Source: DASPGQ01 sp035457705 (GTDB lineage: Bacteria > Acidobacteriota > Vicinamibacteria > Marinacidobacterales > SMYC01). From it: a stretch of DNA of 64,000 nt. The DNA lies in the NCBI GenBank assembly GCA_035457705.1, contig DATIBD010000103.1:186001-250000 (forward strand), written 5' to 3'. Both the position numbers and the translations under genes were made by a program. Under the pieces are notes generated by a model. That model did no database searches, had not been told where the DNA came from, and was given only the letters and a program-made list of their open reading frames with translations. This document shows positions 19,649 to 27,500 of this stretch, piece after piece; positions within the stretch are counted from its first letter, which is position 1; each line of letters starts with the position of its first letter.

Positions 19649-20929
19649 TCACCCGGTAAACCTCGTGTTCATCACCACGGGCAGGGTCCGCAGGAGGATC
19701 TTCAGATCCAGCCAAATACTCTGGTTGTTGATGTAATTGAGGTCGTAACGCACCATTTCCTTGAACGTGGTGTTATAGGTTCGGAGGACCTGCCAGAGGC
19801 CCGTGATTCCCGGTTTCGCTTCGAGAACACGGCGGCGATGCCAATCCTGATAGATGTCGACCTCGTAAGGAATTGGAGGACGCGGGCCCACCAGGCTCAT
19901 CGTGCCCCGGAGAACGTGGAACAGTTGCGGGAGCTCGTCCAGACAGGTTCGTCTGAGTACGCGTCCCAAAGAGGTGATGCGCGGATCGTCCGGCACCTTG
20001 AACAACGGGCGGCCAGCATCGTCGAGCGGCTTTACCGGAATGCGACCATTGATGAAGTTGCTCTGATACTTCCGGTGGATCTCGTCGTTGGCACCGGCCC
20101 GCATGGTCCTGAACTTCCAAAAGGTGAACAGCTTCCCCTGAAATCCGACGCGTGTCTGTTTGTAGAGCACCGGTCCCCGCGAAGTGAGCTTGATGGCGAT
20201 GGCGATCAACAACATCGGCAAGGCGAGAATGCCGATGCCGATCATGGCGCCGACGATGTCGATCGAGCGTTTCGCGAAGCGATACCATCGGTCCTGCTGG
20301 GCAAGCTCGGGAAGAATCTGTGTCTTCAGGGTGTCGACGCGAACCTTGGGATCGTCTTCGACCGAATCGACGCTGGCCACCTGGGCGGCCCCCTCGTCCT
20401 TGTCCCCCGAGTTAGGAGCTTCGTTGCCGTTGCGCGACTCGAGGGACCCAGCCTCTGACGGATCGCGGCCGTTGTCCGAATGGTCGGCCAAGGGCGAGCA
20501 GGCGAAGGTTACCGATCGGATGAACCGCGGGTAGTGCGCTCCCGCAGAGGCATCTGCCCCATCGGAAAGGATCCGCTTGATCTTCTTGATGAAAGCTCGG
20601 GCGTGGGCGCTCGAGGCATCGCACAACAGGATGGCGATCGTGTATTTGCTGAGGTACTTGATGTCGTAGTTGCGCGTATTGCGGGAAATGACGTCGACCG
20701 TGTGGGCGAGGCAGTCGTGCAGGCCACGCTTCATCAGCTCTTTGTCGTGTCGACTCTTGGAAAAGTCGATGGTGACGCAGTTGACGGGCACTCCGGTGCG
20801 ATAGCTTCGGTTGCGCTCCTGCTTGACCGCCCGCAGGAACTCGTCGCGAGTCACCCACGAGTCTCGATCGCGGAGCAGTGAACCGACAAAGTCACTCCCC
20901 GACCCGTGACCCTTCTTGCGCGAGAACAT
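19649..20929 (-). CDS. Polyprenyl-phosphate sugar-1-phosphate transferase with GGDEF-like N-terminus
   Basis: A 426-residue initiating enzyme for the exopolysaccharide. The C-terminal half (from about 215) is a bacterial sugar transferase. One membrane segment (SIDIVGAMIGIGILALPMLLIAIAI) precedes LTSRGPVLYKQTRVG, FTFWKFRTM, DPRITSLGRVLRRTCLDELPQLFHVLRG, MSLVGPRPPIPYE and the C-terminal KPGITGLWQV. It moves a sugar-1-phosphate onto undecaprenyl phosphate. The N-terminal 145 residues look like a degenerate GGDEF domain: TRDEFLRAVKQERNRSYRTGVPV, a DYDIKYLSKYTIAILL-like core position (here NYDIKYLSKYTIAILL) and FIKKIKRIL, but no GGDEF motif. The usual WbaP/WcaJ N-terminal transmembrane region is replaced by this domain. 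It heads the minus-strand operon and diverges from the Wza-like gene. Confidence 0.88.
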   Translation of the reverse strand: MFSRKKGHGSGSDFVGSLLRDRDSWVTRDEFLRAVKQERNRSYRTGVPVNCVTIDFSKSRHDKELMKRGLHDCLAHTVDVISRNTRNYDIKYLSKYTIAILLCDASSAHARAFIKKIKRILSDGADASAGAHYPRFIRSVTFACSPLADHSDNGRDPSEAGSLESRNGNEAPNSGDKDEGAAQVASVDSVEDDPKVRVDTLKTQILPELAQQDRWYRFAKRSIDIVGAMIGIGILALPMLLIAIAIKLTSRGPVLYKQTRVGFQGKLFTFWKFRTMRAGANDEIHRKYQSNFINGRIPVKPLDDAGRPLFKVPDDPRITSLGRVLRRTCLDELPQLFHVLRGTMSLVGPRPPIPYEVDIYQDWHRRRVLEAKPGITGLWQVLRTYNTTFKEMVRYDLNYINNQSIWLDLKILLRTLPVVMNTRFTG

Positions 20930-21520
20930 CGCCCCCCATCCCGCTGCGAGCAGCTTCCAATTGGAAAATTAGCCGCCGCCCCAGTCCCTCAAATCAAGAC
21001 AACCGACTGACATGTCGCCGAACCCCAATTAGGCGCACGTTCCCGCGAAATGGAGACCGACGCGCCGCGATGCCTTCAGTTGGCCACCTCAACGAATCCG
21101 TAAACCCTGCCCCCGAGCGGGGATCACGGATTTGCTGGGATTACTTCCGGGGGGGAACGCCATTATGAGGCGCTTTGGCAGTTCGAGTCAAGAGAAAACC
21201 CGCATCGGTCGGTGCTCGCCGAGATGTGGCGCTCATCTGTCCATGTAGTGCTTGACAGTGAGAGCTGTTCTAAGCCACCATAGAGGCCCCCCCCTATAGA
21301 AGAGATCGTGAAGGGCATCTGTCCACGGGCATGGCTAATCGTGTGGCGCACGTCTTTCCCGCGACCGACCCCACGGGTCCGGAAAGGCATGGTCCTCGCG
21401 CCCGTTCGATAGAACGCCCGAGGCGATTTCGTGCTCCAGGCAGTTAACCGGCTGCCTTCGGCGCTGACTCGAGATTTCTGAGCTTGGATTAACGAGAGCG
21501 AAGACGTGGGGGAGGCCATC
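20930..21520. other. Divergent regulatory region of the two main polysaccharide operons
   Basis: These 591 bases separate the divergent sugar-phosphate transferase and Wza-like genes and contain no convincing gene. Visible elements are a stem-loop at 21095-21132 (outer arms AATCCGT/ACGGATT, inner CCCC-GAGC-GGGG), a TTGACA at 21252-21257 without a good -10 partner, and an AGAG-plus-C-tract element at 21282-21302 that resembles one upstream of the GT26 gene. Promoters for both operons should lie here. Confidence 0.55.
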
Positions 21521-22258
21521 ATGAGACGCTCGGTCTTGATTTCTCGGCGACGATACAGCGTCGGCGCCGGATTGGCTTTGCTGCTTTATCAGCTCTTCCA
21601 GCAAACGCCCGTCGTCCTGGCTCAGGAGGAACCGGCGGGTCCAGCGGAGTTGGCGGCCCCGTCCTCGATGCCGCCTTACACGATCCTCGTGGGGGACGTG
21701 CTGGACATCAACTTTTTCAACACGCCGCAGCTCAATCAGACCCGAACCGTGGGGCCGGACGGCACCGTCCAGCTTCTACTCATCGGACCGGTGCGCGTAG
21801 ATGGCTTTTCAGTAGAAGAGCTCACCGAGGACCTCACACGTCGATACTCCTCGCAGATGGTGGAACCCATCATCTCGGTGAGCGTTCAGAAGTTCGCGGG
21901 CATGGCGGTTTACGTGGCGGGCGAAGTGTTCAAACCCGGTACGCTCCCCTATCGCGGGGAGCTTTCGGTAGTTCAGAGCATTTTCGAGGCCGGAGGATTC
22001 AGGAACACGGCCCGGCTGAGCCATGTCTTATTGATAAAGAGGGGACAGCAGAACGAACCCATTGGAACTCTCGTCGACGTCGGAAAGATTCTCAACGACG
22101 CTCAATTCAACTTGGACGTGCCCGTGGGTCCGGGTGACGTGGTTTGGGTGCCTCGCTCGACGATTGCCAACATCAATCTCTTTATCCAACAGTTCATTAC
22201 CAATAACATACCCATCCCCTTCACTTTCGCGGTTAGGGTCAATGACCCGAACCGCTAG
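21521..22258 (+). CDS. Polysaccharide export outer-membrane protein (Wza/OPX family)
   Basis: A 245-residue exported protein. A signal peptide (RRRYSVGAGLALLLYQLFQQTPVVLAQ) is followed by a polysaccharide export domain: YTILVGDVLDINFFNTPQLNQTRTVGPDGTVQLLLIGPVRVDGFSVEEL. Next come SLBB-type beta-grasp segments (VYVAGEVFKPGTLPYRGELSVVQSIFEAGGF). There is no lipobox and no long C-terminal helix, so it is a short OPX protein that may need partner proteins to form the outer-membrane channel. The ATG at 21521 was preferred to the GTG at 21506 because GGGGAGG lies eight bases before it. It begins the plus-strand export operon with the GumC-, ExeA- and CpsD-like genes. Confidence 0.9.
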   Translation: MRRSVLISRRRYSVGAGLALLLYQLFQQTPVVLAQEEPAGPAELAAPSSMPPYTILVGDVLDINFFNTPQLNQTRTVGPDGTVQLLLIGPVRVDGFSVEELTEDLTRRYSSQMVEPIISVSVQKFAGMAVYVAGEVFKPGTLPYRGELSVVQSIFEAGGFRNTARLSHVLLIKRGQQNEPIGTLVDVGKILNDAQFNLDVPVGPGDVVWVPRSTIANINLFIQQFITNNIPIPFTFAVRVNDPNR

Positions 22259-22285
22259 GAGCTTGATGGTACTGCTCGTGGCCGG

Positions 22286-22330
22286 GCACGTTCGCCGTGG
22301 GCGCGGAAGCGCGACGGCTCGCGAACGTGC
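22286..22330 (+). promoter_or_regulatory. Long nested stem-loop between wza-like and gumC-like genes
   Basis: Perfect ten-base arms GCACGTTCGC (22286-22295) and GCGAACGTGC (22321-22330) enclose a second hairpin, GCGC-GGAA-GCGC, with a GNRA-type loop. It lies between the stop of the export protein and the GumC-like ATG, 41 bases before that start, without a T-run. It could stabilise upstream mRNA or adjust the ratio of the two proteins. Confidence 0.5.
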
Positions 22331-22371
22331 GTGCCTCGGGCCCGATCCCAATACCAACCGAGGAGCCCAAC

Positions 22372-23898
22372 ATGCGTGATCGACCTGACCCGCGTTCGGG
22401 CATGGATTTTTCTCTGCGGGACCTTCTTACGATTCTATTCAGGCGCCGCAGGCCTGCCATGCTCTTCTTCTTGACGGTAATAATCGTCGTGCTCATAAGC
22501 ACCATCCTCACCCCTCCCTTTTATCAAGTGACTGCCGCCATTCTCGTCAAGACCCAGCGCGCGGAAACGCTTCCGGGCACGCGTCGTGAGGTCACGGAAG
22601 GAGACCTCAATACCGAGATCGAGATCCTGAAGAACCGTCAGTTGTTGGAGCAAGTCCTCCTTTCTCTCGAGCAGGAATCCAAAGGCGACTCCAGTCCTAT
22701 CGGACAGCGGACGCCAGGTTTGCTGACGAGGGGCCGAAGGTGGGTGGTCGGCCTCCTGGGCAGGCAGCGGATGACCGAGTTCGAACAGAACGTTCTTCGA
22801 CTTCAACGACAGCTCAGCATTACCCCGCTGCGCAACTCGAGCATCATCCAGATCAGCTACGAATCGGAGGACCCGGAATGGGCGACGAAAGTTGTCCGGA
22901 CTCTGACGGATCGCTATCTGGCCTGGCGCTCCCGCGTGTTCCAGCCACCACAGACGGCAGCCTTCTTCGAAGAGCAGCTTCAAATGGCGAAAGAACAGCT
23001 GCAACAGGCCGAGGCGGCGCTCAGTGAGTTCGTCGAGAAGGAGACCGTCACCATGATCGAAGGCCCGGGAAAAGCCGACGCCATCGCCCAACAGAAGAGC
23101 TTGGCCCTGGGACGACTCGACAACCTCGAGAAGGAGTTCTTCGAGACGGAGAGCTTGATCCGACAACAAGAAAACACCGTCACCAGCCTCTCGGAGCGCC
23201 TGGCTCAGGAACCCGAGCGCCTCTTGAGCTCGAGCCGCCAGCACATCTATCCCGCGGTGGAAGAAATCGAGAGAGAGCTGGTCCACCTCCTGCTGGAGAG
23301 AGACAACCTGCTCCAGAGCTTCGACGAAGACAACCGGCTGGTGCGGGACATCGATCGCCGCGTCGAGCTCGCCATGCAGCATCGCGAGGAGGCCCGACGT
23401 CGTGCCGGGGGAATCGACGGGACCGACATAAACCCCGTCCATCAGGACACGAAGGCCGAGCTCTACGCGGCTCGTACCCGGCTCGAGGGGGCTCGGGGTC
23501 GGAGGGACGTGCTCCACGGTCAGATCCGGACGCTCCGGGAGCAGCTCGACGACCTGAACCGCAAGGGATTCACCTTCGAGAAGCTCTACCGCGAGGCGAA
23601 AGCCGCGGAAGAGAAATACCTCTTCTATCGCGAGAAGCACGAAGAAGCACGAATCTCCACGGCGATGGACGACCGAAACCTGACCACGGTGAGTGTCGCC
23701 CAGGAAGCTCTGAAGCCGTTGAGACCCGTGGGACCCAGTTTGACGATCAATCTCCTCCTGGCGATGCTGCTGGGAGGAGCCGGTGGGATCATCATAGCTC
23801 TGGTCCTCGAGTCCCTCGACCATACTTTCACGACCGGAGTCGACCTCGAGCACAAGTTGGGCCTTCCCCACCTGGCTTCGGTCCCGGAGAGTCAATGA
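22372..23898 (+). CDS. Polysaccharide chain-length determinant (GumC/Wzz-type PCP)
   Basis: A 508-residue inner-membrane copolymerase that controls chain length and couples synthesis to export. A Wzz domain begins at SGMDFSLRDLLTILFRRRRPAMLFFLTVIIVVLISTIL (first membrane helix). A long periplasmic region follows, with coiled coils at about 200-290 and 330-440 and a repeated EEQLQMAKEQLQQAEAALSEF pattern. A second membrane helix (LTINLLLAMLLGGAGGIIIALVLESL) ends the protein. No tyrosine-kinase domain is fused, so it is a PCP-2b or PCP-3-like form. The related ATPase is the separate gene at 24910. The ATG at 22372 was chosen because GAGGAG precedes it, whereas the upstream in-frame codon lies inside a stem-loop. 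Confidence 0.9.
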   Translation: MRDRPDPRSGMDFSLRDLLTILFRRRRPAMLFFLTVIIVVLISTILTPPFYQVTAAILVKTQRAETLPGTRREVTEGDLNTEIEILKNRQLLEQVLLSLEQESKGDSSPIGQRTPGLLTRGRRWVVGLLGRQRMTEFEQNVLRLQRQLSITPLRNSSIIQISYESEDPEWATKVVRTLTDRYLAWRSRVFQPPQTAAFFEEQLQMAKEQLQQAEAALSEFVEKETVTMIEGPGKADAIAQQKSLALGRLDNLEKEFFETESLIRQQENTVTSLSERLAQEPERLLSSSRQHIYPAVEEIERELVHLLLERDNLLQSFDEDNRLVRDIDRRVELAMQHREEARRRAGGIDGTDINPVHQDTKAELYAARTRLEGARGRRDVLHGQIRTLREQLDDLNRKGFTFEKLYREAKAAEEKYLFYREKHEEARISTAMDDRNLTTVSVAQEALKPLRPVGPSLTINLLLAMLLGGAGGIIIALVLESLDHTFTTGVDLEHKLGLPHLASVPESQ

Positions 23899-23944
23899 AG
23901 AACACCCCGACACCAACACCGATCGAGACACACGAGGCGCTGCA

Positions 23945-24862
23945 GTGTACGAGGAATACTTTGGCCTGAAGAAGGCACCGTTCTGCCTGACTCCGGATCC
24001 ATCATTCTTGTATCAGGGCGCGGCTCATCGCGAAGCCCTCGCATCTCTGATCTACGGCGTTCGTGCGCAACGTGGATTCATTGCTCTCGTGGGCGAGCCC
24101 GGAACCGGCAAGTCCACCCTCATCCAGACATTGCTCGAGGATCTCCACGAGAAGGTCCGCACGGCGCTTATCACCCACACGACGGTGGACCGGGTCGAGA
24201 TGCTACGGATGATCGTCCACGAGCTGGATATTCCCGACGAAGGCTTGGGAAGAGTGGAAATGCTGCGTCAGCTCAACGAGCTGGTCATCGAGGAGCTCAA
24301 GGGCGGGAGATTGCCTCCGCTCTTGATCATCGACGAGGCTCAAGGCCTTTCCGACGAAGTGCTCGAGGAGATCCGGCTCTTGACGAACCTGGAGATCTCG
24401 GGGGCCAAGCTCTTGCAGGTTCTGCTCGCGGGTCAGCCCGAGCTGGAGTCCAGACTCCAGAGCCCACGCCTTCGTCAGCTACGGCAGAGGATTGCCGTTC
24501 ACGCCAAACTGAGACCTTTGGCACGCGCCGAAGTTGCCGCCTACGTCGAGCATCGATTGCGAGTCGCCGGAGGCGGACAGGTGCGGCTTTTCACCGAGCC
24601 CGCCTTGCACGCCATCTGGGAGGCCTCGGGCGGAATCCCGCGGCTCATCAACGCACTGTGCGATCTCTCGATGATGAACGCCTACGGTGCGCAGAAATCG
24701 CGTGTCGACCTCAGTCTGGCAGAGGAAGCGATAAGAGACACCGGTTTGGTTCCGGAGCAAGACCAGAGCGCTTCGAGAGGGTTTTTCCAGCGAATGCGAT
24801 ACTCGATGGGCCGTTCGCTCAGAAGGTTCCGCTTTTGGAAGCTGGGCCGTGAGGCAGTCTAG
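23945..24862 (+). CDS. ExeA-like AAA ATPase of exopolysaccharide locus
   Basis: A 305-residue AAA ATPase. The start MYEEYFGLKKAPFCLTPDPSFLY is the family signature of ExeA/GspA and of the ATPase found in exosortase-linked polysaccharide loci. Walker A GEPGTGKST is at 50-58, Walker B LLIIDEAQ is near 126-133, followed by VLLAGQPELESRL and the arginine-rich LRQLRQRIAVHAKL. A basic C-terminus (RMRYSMGRSLRRFRFWKLGREAV) could contact membrane or peptidoglycan-side partners. No peptidoglycan-binding domain is attached. It may energise assembly of the export apparatus. The GTG start fixes the N-terminal signature. It lies between the chain-length protein and the CpsD-like gene. Confidence 0.88.
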   Translation: MYEEYFGLKKAPFCLTPDPSFLYQGAAHREALASLIYGVRAQRGFIALVGEPGTGKSTLIQTLLEDLHEKVRTALITHTTVDRVEMLRMIVHELDIPDEGLGRVEMLRQLNELVIEELKGGRLPPLLIIDEAQGLSDEVLEEIRLLTNLEISGAKLLQVLLAGQPELESRLQSPRLRQLRQRIAVHAKLRPLARAEVAAYVEHRLRVAGGGQVRLFTEPALHAIWEASGGIPRLINALCDLSMMNAYGAQKSRVDLSLAEEAIRDTGLVPEQDQSASRGFFQRMRYSMGRSLRRFRFWKLGREAV

Positions 24863-24909
24863 GAAATAGAAATGGGAAAAACGAGACCGTCGGGAAGAGG
24901 GCCGATGAA

Positions 24910-25671
24910 ATGAGCAGGATCTACGAAGCCATGAGGCGCGCTCACCAAGAGGCGCAGCCTCCATCCGCGCTGGAGCGAGACGATGGGATTCCAGAGGTCC
25001 CTAGAACCAATGGACTTCCCGAATCCGTTCGCGTCGCCTTCGAACGGCTCGCCCAAGAGATAGCCAGCTCGATCACGACCGACGAGCTTCGAACCATCAT
25101 CGTAGTGAGCGCCGTGCAGGGCGAGGGGACGAGCACCGTAGCCCGAGGTCTCGCCACGATTCTCGGCCAGACCGAGCCGACCCTGCTGGTGGATGCGAAT
25201 CTGCGTACGCCCACGCAACACGTGGCGTTCGGTCGGGATCGCGGCCCAGGACTGAGCGACGTTGCCAGCGAAAAAGTGGCATTGAAGGAGGCCATCCGGG
25301 AGCACGTGGCCCCCGGTCTGGATCTTCTATGCTCCGGTGCTGCCGGAGGAGGCCCGGCTCTGTCCACCGAAGCCCTTCCTCAGATCAAACGCTACATCGG
25401 TACGCAGAAGTTTCGCGACGATGCTCTCTCGCTTCCATGCCGATACAGGTGGGCCATCGTAGATATGCCGCCGGTTACCGTCTTCGCCGACGCGCTGAAC
25501 TGGGCGAGCAATGCCGATGGAGCCATCATCGTTCTTCGTGCGGAACACACGCGCTGGGAAGTCGCCACGAAAGCAAAGCAGATCCTCGACAGTTACGGAA
25601 TCAGGATTCTCGGAGCGGTTCTGAATCGGAGGAAGTACCACATCCCCGACTCGGTCTACAAGCTACTCTAG
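24910..25671 (+). CDS. CpsD/Wzc-like ATPase lacking the Walker A lysine
   Basis: A 253-residue BY-kinase-like protein. The N-terminus MSRIYEAMRRAH is typical of CpsD/CapB-type proteins in exosortase-like loci. VRVAFERLAQEI precedes a P-loop read as SAVQGEGTST (67-76), where the expected lysine of GEGKST is Thr74. Walker A' LLVDANLRTP (Asp95) and Walker B AIVDMPP (Asp185) remain. The C-terminus has only isolated tyrosines (YHIPDSVYKLL) and no tyrosine cluster. It probably cannot work as a normal autophosphorylating kinase and may be a regulatory pseudo-kinase, or may bind nucleotide differently. It is the fourth gene of the export run. Its stop overlaps that of the convergent beta-helix gene by nine bases. 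Confidence 0.85.
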   Translation: MSRIYEAMRRAHQEAQPPSALERDDGIPEVPRTNGLPESVRVAFERLAQEIASSITTDELRTIIVVSAVQGEGTSTVARGLATILGQTEPTLLVDANLRTPTQHVAFGRDRGPGLSDVASEKVALKEAIREHVAPGLDLLCSGAAGGGPALSTEALPQIKRYIGTQKFRDDALSLPCRYRWAIVDMPPVTVFADALNWASNADGAIIVLRAEHTRWEVATKAKQILDSYGIRILGAVLNRRKYHIPDSVYKLL

Positions 25672-27348
25672 CTTCCGGTAGGCGTTCACGCCGAACTGCA
25701 TCGAGGCGGCGTTCCGCTCGAACGCGCCCATGTCGGGCGCACTTCCTTGGTAGTCGTCGTTGAAGTTCGGAATGACCACACCCGAGTCGTGGCCAGGCGA
25801 TCCAGGCACCAACGCGAATTGTCCCTGCCGGTTCGCGGGATCGAAAACAGGAACGCCCTGAAGCCCGTGCCTCTGGTGAGGAGCGATGGCGCATTCGTTT
25901 CCGATGTCACCGGTGTAGAGATCGAAATCGAAACTATTGGTACAGCTGTTGGTGCCATCGGAGAACGTGTCGTGCCAATCCTTGTAATTGGTGAATATGT
26001 TGTTTCGAGTGATGAGCTCGTAGACCTCTCCGCCAGACGCCTTTACCCCGCCGTTCGACCCGAGGGGAAAGGACCGACCCGGTGGCGGAGAGCTCTGTAA
26101 AACCACGTTGTGAAAGACGTAGGTACGTCCACTCCCATACCATACCCCGTCGCGAGTGACACCTCCCGCTTTCAGGAAGGGACCCCGGCCGTAGGCGTCG
26201 GAGTCGTTCTCCACTGGGCTTCTCCTGCTGGTGTCGGCGATGTTTCGCCAGACGTAGAGAGGCCCCATCGAGGTCGAGGCAATCGCGATCTTCACGAAGG
26301 TGCGATCGATATAGTTACCCCAGATGCGCACGTTGGTGTTGGCGCCTTCGCTCTCGATTCCGTCGTCCCAACAATGTGAGATGGAATTGGCGTATATGTC
26401 CGTATCCCGGTGGGGAAAACCGCGGAAGCTGAAATTGCTGGCCCCCCCGAAGATGTCGGCAAAATAGTGCTCTTCGTCGGAGTAGATGTCGTTGTAGCGA
26501 ATGACATGGTTGCCCTTGCTATCGGCCAAATAGATCGCTCGGGGCCCCATCGGATGGCTCGTGTCGTGTCGCCGACGATACTCGCTCCAACTATTGGAAT
26601 CGCCACGGGGGTGATGGATTCTGTTCCTCTGCACGATGAGGCGCTCGACACCGGTGTCGGGGCCGGCGTAGATGCCGCTATGGCGGTCCGCGGCCCATCC
26701 GTCGCGCTCGACGGATCCCCAGGAACTGATATCGTTCTCCTCGAAAACGATGTCGCGCACGTCCTCTCTCAGTCGAACGGCGTGTTCCCGTGCGCCGCGC
26801 AAGGTCAAGCCGCGGACGACGACGTGGGAAACACCCGGCATCACTTCTATACAAGTATCCTCGCGGTTCTTCACATCGATGGTCGATCTGCCGCCCGGGC
26901 CCGTGTAGAGGACATAAGCTCCCGGGGCCCCCGACTGATCGATCCGAAGCGTAGTAGACGAATGCTCCGGCAGGTATACGACCCGGGCGATGGGAAATTC
27001 CTCACGCCAAGTCGACCCCTTCAGGGTCACCGATCGGTTGGGCTCTGACAAGGTCAAGCGAATCTCGTAGGTCGTGCCCGGACTCAGATTCACAATGCTC
27101 CCTCGGTACTCGCCATTGCGTTCGTCGAGCCAAAGGGGCAGAGCCGTCCTCCAGACGGAGTCGCCGACGGGGCGGTACTGAACCTCGCATTCGCCGCCCG
27201 ATACACCCTCGTCCGGGCTCCAATAGAGCCCAATACTGTGGAAGGTCGATACCGAGACCGGCGTCGCCGCCATGGCAACCGTCGGCAAGAAAACGACGAG
27301 CGCACACCAGGTCACGATCCGACATCGGTGCGGTCCGTTTGCGCTCAC
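25663..27348 (-). CDS. Secreted right-handed beta-helix protein (possible polysaccharide lyase or glycan-binding)
   Basis: A 561-residue exported protein. The GTG at 27348 was chosen because AAGGGGG lies nine bases upstream and it opens a good signal peptide (CRIVTWCALVVFLPTVAMA). A fibronectin-III-like region follows (about 30-110: VSTFHSIGLYWSPDEG, LSPGTTYEIRLTL). Then a parallel beta-helix covers about 150-480, with HVVVRGLTLRGAREHAVRL, DIVFEENDIS, LIVQRNRIHHP, HVIRYNDIYS and VRIWGNYIDRT rungs. The C-terminus FALVPGSPGHDSGV...GSAPDMGAFE is common in such secreted proteins. It could trim or bind the exopolysaccharide. No catalytic residues are assignable. The larger reading frame starting at 27426 has no ribosome binding site. 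Confidence 0.8.
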   Translation of the reverse strand: MSANGPHRCRIVTWCALVVFLPTVAMAATPVSVSTFHSIGLYWSPDEGVSGGECEVQYRPVGDSVWRTALPLWLDERNGEYRGSIVNLSPGTTYEIRLTLSEPNRSVTLKGSTWREEFPIARVVYLPEHSSTTLRIDQSGAPGAYVLYTGPGGRSTIDVKNREDTCIEVMPGVSHVVVRGLTLRGAREHAVRLREDVRDIVFEENDISSWGSVERDGWAADRHSGIYAGPDTGVERLIVQRNRIHHPRGDSNSWSEYRRRHDTSHPMGPRAIYLADSKGNHVIRYNDIYSDEEHYFADIFGGASNFSFRGFPHRDTDIYANSISHCWDDGIESEGANTNVRIWGNYIDRTFVKIAIASTSMGPLYVWRNIADTSRRSPVENDSDAYGRGPFLKAGGVTRDGVWYGSGRTYVFHNVVLQSSPPPGRSFPLGSNGGVKASGGEVYELITRNNIFTNYKDWHDTFSDGTNSCTNSFDFDLYTGDIGNECAIAPHQRHGLQGVPVFDPANRQGQFALVPGSPGHDSGVVIPNFNDDYQGSAPDMGAFERNAASMQFGVNAYRKLE

Positions 27349-27500
27349 GTTCGATCCCCCTTGTCCCAGCCCCAAAGATCGAGGATACCATGCCCACAGG
27401 ACCTGCAGCACGATTGACGCCTCCATTCGGATCGGCTACATTCTTGATATCCCCCAAGAACGGGCCTTGGTCTGGCCGCAATCCAATAGGATTGGCAATC

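Noticed and set aside
21095..21132. c-di-GMP (GEMM) riboswitch
   Set aside because: The stem-loop is real but the conserved GEMM core (CACGCACAGGGCAAACC and the tetraloop-receptor) is absent on both strands.
22435..23931. 498-residue minus-strand frame opposite the GumC-like gene
   Set aside because: Shadow of the coiled-coil-rich coding strand; no motif and no start signal.
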